Origin: Saturnia japonica
Lineage: Eukaryota > Arthropoda > Insecta > Lepidoptera > Saturniidae
Assembly (NCBI GenBank): GCA_033032175.1
Contig: CM065325.1
Coordinates: 9,266,930 to 9,330,929 of the forward strand
Length of the DNA stretch: 64,000 nt
Reading direction: 5' to 3'
The first letter of the stretch is position 1. The number at the start of each line of letters is the position of its first letter. The notes beneath the pieces were generated by a model, which was not told where the DNA came from, made no database searches, and saw nothing but the letters and a program-made list of their open reading frames with translations. The position numbers and the translations under genes are program-made. This document shows, one piece after another, positions 59,881 to 64,000 of this stretch.

Positions 59881-60123
59881 TTATTAATTGATGTTCAACC
59901 CATCACAAAATGACAAAGATAATTTAGTGTCCAGGGCTGGTGAGGATGCTGTAGTTTACCCGAGATCGGAAATGGAGGCGAAGGTTAGCGATGATGACGT
60001 GGCAGGCAGTGAACAAGAGAATGGTATTAATAACAGTTGTCCGGTAAGTCCACCTGGCTCCCCTGAATACGAGTCAGCTGTCAGCAGCAGCGTACGTCAG
60101 TCGTGTCAGCTGGCCGTACAAGC

Positions 60124-61198
60124 CAAATGTATGTAATAAAAAAAACAGTAACCTTTAGGTCTGAAAGAAAGAGTTTTTCACGTTTCTCACACTCGAGATA
60201 TACTCGAATAGATTCGGAGCTTAGGCAATTAAACAACACCTTATTTATAATATCTGAATGGTTTGCTATAAATAATTTACTACTAAATGCAAACAAAACC
60301 AAATGTATGAGATTTGTCTTGCCTAATGTTCGGCGTGTTGATAGTAGTATCAAGATAGAAGGAAATTTAGTAGGCTTAGTTGATGGTACTGTCTTCTTGG
60401 ACATTTTCCTTGATTCAAAATTACAGTGGGGTCCGCATATTAAAACTTTGGCGGGAAGATTAAGTTCTGCTGCATTCGCAGTACGCAAAATTCGCCAGTT
60501 AACCGATTTTGCTACCGCTAGGTTAGTCTACTTCGCTTAATTTCATAGCTTAATGTCTTAGGGGTTCAGCAGCTGAGGATACCATATTTATATTACAAAA
60601 GCGGGCAGTTCGAGCAATTTTCAATATGAGACCCCATCACTAAAGAACAAGTTCCAGGAATTTAGTATTTTAACTTTGCCCTACCAATACATCTTTGATA
60701 AATTAATGTATGTCTGTAGAAACTTAGACAAGCTGGGTTTTATCAAAGATCAGCACAATGTAAATACTAGAAATAAAGATAAATTAGTCGTACCGTGTTT
60801 TAGATTTAGTAAGACTAATAAAAGTTTTTTAGGTGTTAGGTTCTATAACAAGATCCCGAAGCACATTACTGATTTACCTGACAACAAGTTCAAGGACCAT
60901 GTCAAGCGGGTTTTACTGTCAAAAGGTTATTATAGGGTGGATCATTATGTGAATGATAGTGATGTCTGGAAGTGACTCCCTCTCTGTGCATCCACTAATA
61001 TATTATTATTGTACCTGTTATATTTATAACATTTGTACAGTTAACAAAAAAAAAAAAGAAGATAAGCCCGATCGAGTTTCTTAGCGGTTCTTTTCGGTAT
61101 CTGGGATACTTTCCGAACCGGAAGTAGTGTTTTGACTTTCATAAGTGCCTTTTAGGGCCTAAATTGAATAAAAAAATTTGATTTTGATTTTGAAATTA
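60124..61198 (+). mobile_element. 5'-truncated LINE inserted in the gypsy 3' end
   Basis: Starts within the reverse-transcriptase C-terminal region: LNNTLFIISEWFAINNLLLN, ANKTKCMRF, FLDIFLDSKLQWGPHIKTL, then after a stop and shift (about 60540-60670) FRFSKTNKSFLGVRFYNKIP and a terminal KGYYRVDHYVNDSDVWK stop at about 60975. The 3' UTR contains GATCGAGTTTCTTAGCGGTT and ends in a TTTGATTTTGATTTTG tail. Related C-terminal fragments occur at 1440-1830 and 34715-34960 on the minus strand. Confidence 0.75.
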
Positions 61199-61239
61199 CC
61201 ATGCGATTTTATTTTTTTCGAATATACGATAACAATTGC

Positions 61240-61330
61240 TGCCTATGGGTATGAACCCACAATTAAGGTGAATCTAACTACACCCATATGATAAAACATC
61301 TCAAGCCGTTTAGGCTACAGAGCGTACAGA
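61240..61330 (-). repeat. tRNA-like SINE head
   Basis: The minus strand has an A-box-like TCTGTAGCCTAAACGGCTTG and a B box GGGTTCATACCC about 40 bases later. The body is unclear. Confidence 0.45.
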
Positions 61331-62154
61331 GATACGATGGAAAAACATAACCCTCCTTTTACGCGGTCGGGTAAAAACCGAATGTTACATTGCATGTGTT
61401 TCTAAAATTTTTATGGCAGAGAAAACTTGTGTTTCATATTATGTACTGTATAAATTATGTGGACTGCAGCTATACTTTTGTTATTTACTAAGCAGCTTAA
61501 TAGCTCTGTTATCTATTTCTAAAGTTACAATACCTACTGATAGAAAATCAATACAACAGAGAAGAACACACGAAGAAAGCATATGTGACACCCATATAGC
61601 CATATATGTTGTTTATGTGGCTAGAATACGTTTTTATTTACAAATAGAAAAAATAGTAAAATTATTGCTTTTAATGTTCAGAACACATAAGCTGCTTAAA
61701 GCTGTCTATACTAAAAATAAACAAAAATTGAAAAGCTGCCTAGGTTTAGGTTTTTTTTGAGAAAAGTTGCTGTAATAGTATCATTTGAGGAAATTTTTTG
61801 GCCGCCATGGGGAAATTATGTAAATGCAATCTGGAGACCCTGACAGGTCCAATGACAACTGAGACAATTGGATTGGCATTTCTCTAAACTAAAGTACTCT
61901 GTGATTGGCATTGGTTAAGACATAAATCGACATATATTTTGTTGTCGGTTCGTTTGAATTAATGTTTAGTTTATTCATAGATTTATTAAATTATACACAT
62001 CTATTATATTTTTTAAATATAAAATCATCTATGACGAATAATTTTCTTTTTTGTATACACGGTTTTAAACACATGCTGTGGCCTTCATTCAAAAAGTTTT
62101 ATTTTTTATGCTCATTAAATTTTAAACATTTAAATTTTAAAATTGTTCATTAAA

Positions 62155-62981
62155 ATGAGTGAAGAAATAAATTTTTTGGACATACTGGAGCCACGTCGAA
62201 CCCAGTCTGGTATACTCTCTTTTATGTCACGTAATTGGGACCCACTAAGAACTATCATCTCAGACAAATACTGTTCTCCGCAAGAATTAAAAAATGTGGT
62301 AGCAAAGTCTGTTTACTTAGATGCTGTTATAGATGCGGTAAGTATTTTTTGCTTAAGTACTAAAAAATCATTTTACTTACATAACAAATAAAAGGGTAAG
62401 AAAAAAAAAACGCTCTCTAGGTACCAAATGTTAGCTTTCGGTTTCTAGACTTTGTAGAGTTTTTAACCCTACTTTCTTTGATAAAAGGAATGTCCAGTAC
62501 ATACTTAGTTCAATTAATTTATTAACTATATCCTCAACAAAGTTTAAGATTAAGCATGCAAAATTAAATATTTTTTGTAAGAGTTCAGGTTTTATTAATT
62601 CAATGGCAATTAATGAAATTATCTATTAAATGAAATCTACTGGGAAAATAAGTCTTTATTTCATACATTATTTTTCATCTTCAATGAAGAAGTTCGAGAA
62701 GTATTATGCTCTTTTTTATGGAAGGAAACCTAATAACCAAAAAAAAAATTAACAATAAAAAATTAATGAATGGGAAATCACAAATAACAATAGTTATTTT
62801 TCAGGAGAGTACTAGAAGTGGTGTTAGCAAGGAGAAGTTATATAGAGAAGTTGTAACATACCTTGAGGAAATGGGGTTTGATAAGAAGTTATATGTCATA
62901 CGCTGGATGGGTATTGTTTTCCTAAAAATTTGTTTCATGATGAGGATAAAGTTGTTTGTGAATGATCCTTCTGTTATGAGG
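62155..62981 (+). CDS. GNPAT-like (dihydroxyacetone-phosphate) acyltransferase, first two coding exons
   Basis: Exon 1 is 62155-62337 (ATG to a GTAAGT donor, 61 codons) and exon 2 is 62805-62981 (AG acceptor to a GTAATT donor, 59 codons), both phase 0. The product starts MSEEINFLDILEPRR and continues YREVVTYLEEMGFDKKLYVI then RWMGIVFLKICFMMRIKLFV-ND. This order (Glu-rich helix, then R..G...K....I....VN) matches the region just before the acyltransferase HX4D motif in peroxisomal GNPAT, the first enzyme of ether-lipid synthesis. The HX4D and later motifs are not in the window, so the enzymatic call rests on this N-terminal region. I preferred the ATG at 62155, the first ATG in the open frame; its upstream extension begins only at a TTG. 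Confidence 0.68.
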
Positions 62982-63311
62982 GTAATTGTTTTATTTCTTA
63001 AAATTTAATGCACCATTGTGATTTCAGTAATAGTATACTTATCTATTTATTTTATTAAAAAATTTATTAATCATTCATTCATGATGTATAATATGCTGTC
63101 ACTTTAAATAAGTTTATGACACCAATGGCAAGTGAGTGTTTTGTCTGTCACAAAGACACATTGCTTATTCTGCTAAAGATGCTAAAAAGAGTACATTCAT
63201 CACATTATATATGTATAATAAATTATGATTTTTCTTTTACTAACTACAATTCTTGTTTTACAACATATCTAATGTAATTCTATTAAATAGCAATAAATAT
63301 TTTGATGAGAT

Positions 63312-63911
63312 TTGAATAGTAAGTTTACAAAGGAATTCATATTTAGAAATGACAAAAGTCTATTACAAATTTTGACCCATCTATGGACTGCAATAAGTAT
63401 TTTGTTTTTAAAATATTTGAGATTTCATTTCATATTTCCGTTATTAATTCTCCAGTTTTCCCATAATGAATTGCTTATTGCACCTGCAACATCACATCTT
63501 TGCAAAAGGAGACCATTGCCCTCATTGTCGAGCATGAAAGTAACCACTCTCTGCCGTGAGAACTCCCTTCTACCCCCCTGTGGTCATTGCACGGCGCTGT
63601 GTCACCAGCTCCAAGAGAGGTTACTGTGAGTGTCATTGGCTTTGTCTTTGGCACTCATGACACACGGTGGTTGGCTCTCTGCGGGCAGAGATGAAATAGA
63701 TGGAGCCCTTCTCCCTCCTTCAACATCATTTGAGGACTGGATGGACAGTATCTATTTTATAAGCACGTCCGCCAGGTACTGCATCAACCGCCGCAAGACT
63801 GTCGCGTGTGAAATATTCAACTTTTTCCTTCCAACCGGTGTACGGCGGCGAGCACTTCCGCCTCCAACTCCCATGGCAGAAAGCCATCAAGAGCAAAGGC
63901 ACCGAGTGTAA
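63312..63911 (+). pseudogene. Unidentified GC-richer open frame with one in-frame TGA
   Basis: One frame is open from 63312 to 63911 except for TGA at 63627-63629. The part before it has CKRRPLPSLSSMKVTTLCRE followed by CGHCTALCHQ; the part after it has FEDWMDSIYFISTSARYCIN and GVRRRALPPPTPMAESHQEQ. It lies downstream of the acyltransferase exons and would be in its next intron. I do not recognise a family. It could be an inserted gene fragment, a transposon ORF, or antisense of something on the minus strand. Confidence 0.25.
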
Positions 63912-64000
63912 TTTGGCATTGCATCCTTAGCAGCCCCTCAGAACATAAACCTATAATGCAGTTGTCATTTTTAAGTAGATTTAGTGTAATAAATATTTGC

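Larger units (their letters stand above)
56170..60123 (+). mobile_element. Ty3/gypsy LTR retrotransposon, degraded and 3'-truncated
   Basis: Gag and pol modules lie in the usual Ty3/gypsy order (gag, protease, reverse transcriptase, RNase H, integrase). A 31-bp sequence containing TCAGTCGTGTCAGCTGGCCG occurs at 56170-56200 and 60093-60123 and probably marks the two LTRs, the second being cut off by a LINE at 60124. TGGCGACAAATACGG at about 56203 could be a primer-binding site. Full LTR limits could not be set. Confidence 0.65.

Noticed and set aside
1..64000. CRISPR array, bacterial operons or a phage-like system
   Set aside because: No spaced direct repeats, ribosome-binding sites or long intronless gene strings; the splicing structure and repeats are eukaryotic.
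1..64000. piRNA cluster
   Set aside because: Mixed-strand transposon fragments are suggestive, but sequence alone cannot show piRNA production; small-RNA data would be needed.

Overview
The window is about 64 kb of AT-rich eukaryotic DNA, almost certainly from an insect nuclear genome and most likely a moth or butterfly. The reasons are many short exons with GT-AG introns, Jockey/R1/RTE-type LINEs, tRNA-derived SINEs, hAT, Tc1 and pogo DNA transposons, a Ty3/gypsy element, and dispersed repeats such as the ACTAGCTGTGCCCG family that I recall as typical of Lepidoptera. No bacterial-style operons, CRISPR arrays, rRNA genes or true tRNA genes were seen. The species cannot be named from the sequence.

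Host genes. (1) The main gene is a complete 19-exon gene on the + strand (18968-46541, 893 codons) for a MOV10/Armitage/SDE3-type superfamily-1 RNA helicase. All exon phases close and helicase motifs I-VI are visible. (2) At the left edge, on the minus strand, are the first two coding exons (2553-2396 and 898-778) of a second gene of the same family. Its N-terminal Cys2-His2-like finger, its following segment and the phases of its first two introns match the main gene, so the two look like divergently arranged paralogues about 16 kb apart. (3) At the right edge (62155-62981, +) are the first two coding exons of a probable dihydroxyacetone-phosphate/glycerol-phosphate acyltransferase (GNPAT-like), which continues beyond the window.

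Everything else is mostly transposon debris. 1-18.4 kb: LINE tails, a BED-finger hAT relic, a 1.29-kb hAT-like element with an 8-bp target duplication, a small hAT-type element, a SINE, an R1-like ORF1 relic, a LINE nested inside an older repeat, and a minus-strand Jockey-like LINE with a 12-bp target duplication. 18.4-46.5 kb: the helicase gene, whose introns carry a nearly intact Tc1 element (intron 1), SINEs, hAT-like repeats, an RTE LINE split by a hAT derivative, and a decayed pogo/Tigger element (the 6-kb intron 14). 46.5-49.6 kb: no recognisable coding. 49.6-61.3 kb: SINE, LINEs in both orientations, a hAT-type MITE with an 8-bp target duplication, and a broken Ty3/gypsy element whose 3' end is interrupted by a LINE. 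62-64 kb: start of the acyltransferase gene and an unidentified GC-richer open frame.

MOV10/Armitage proteins act in small-RNA and transposon silencing in animals, so finding two members in a transposon-laden neighbourhood is suggestive. Nothing in the sequence shows a functional link between the helicases and the insertions around them.
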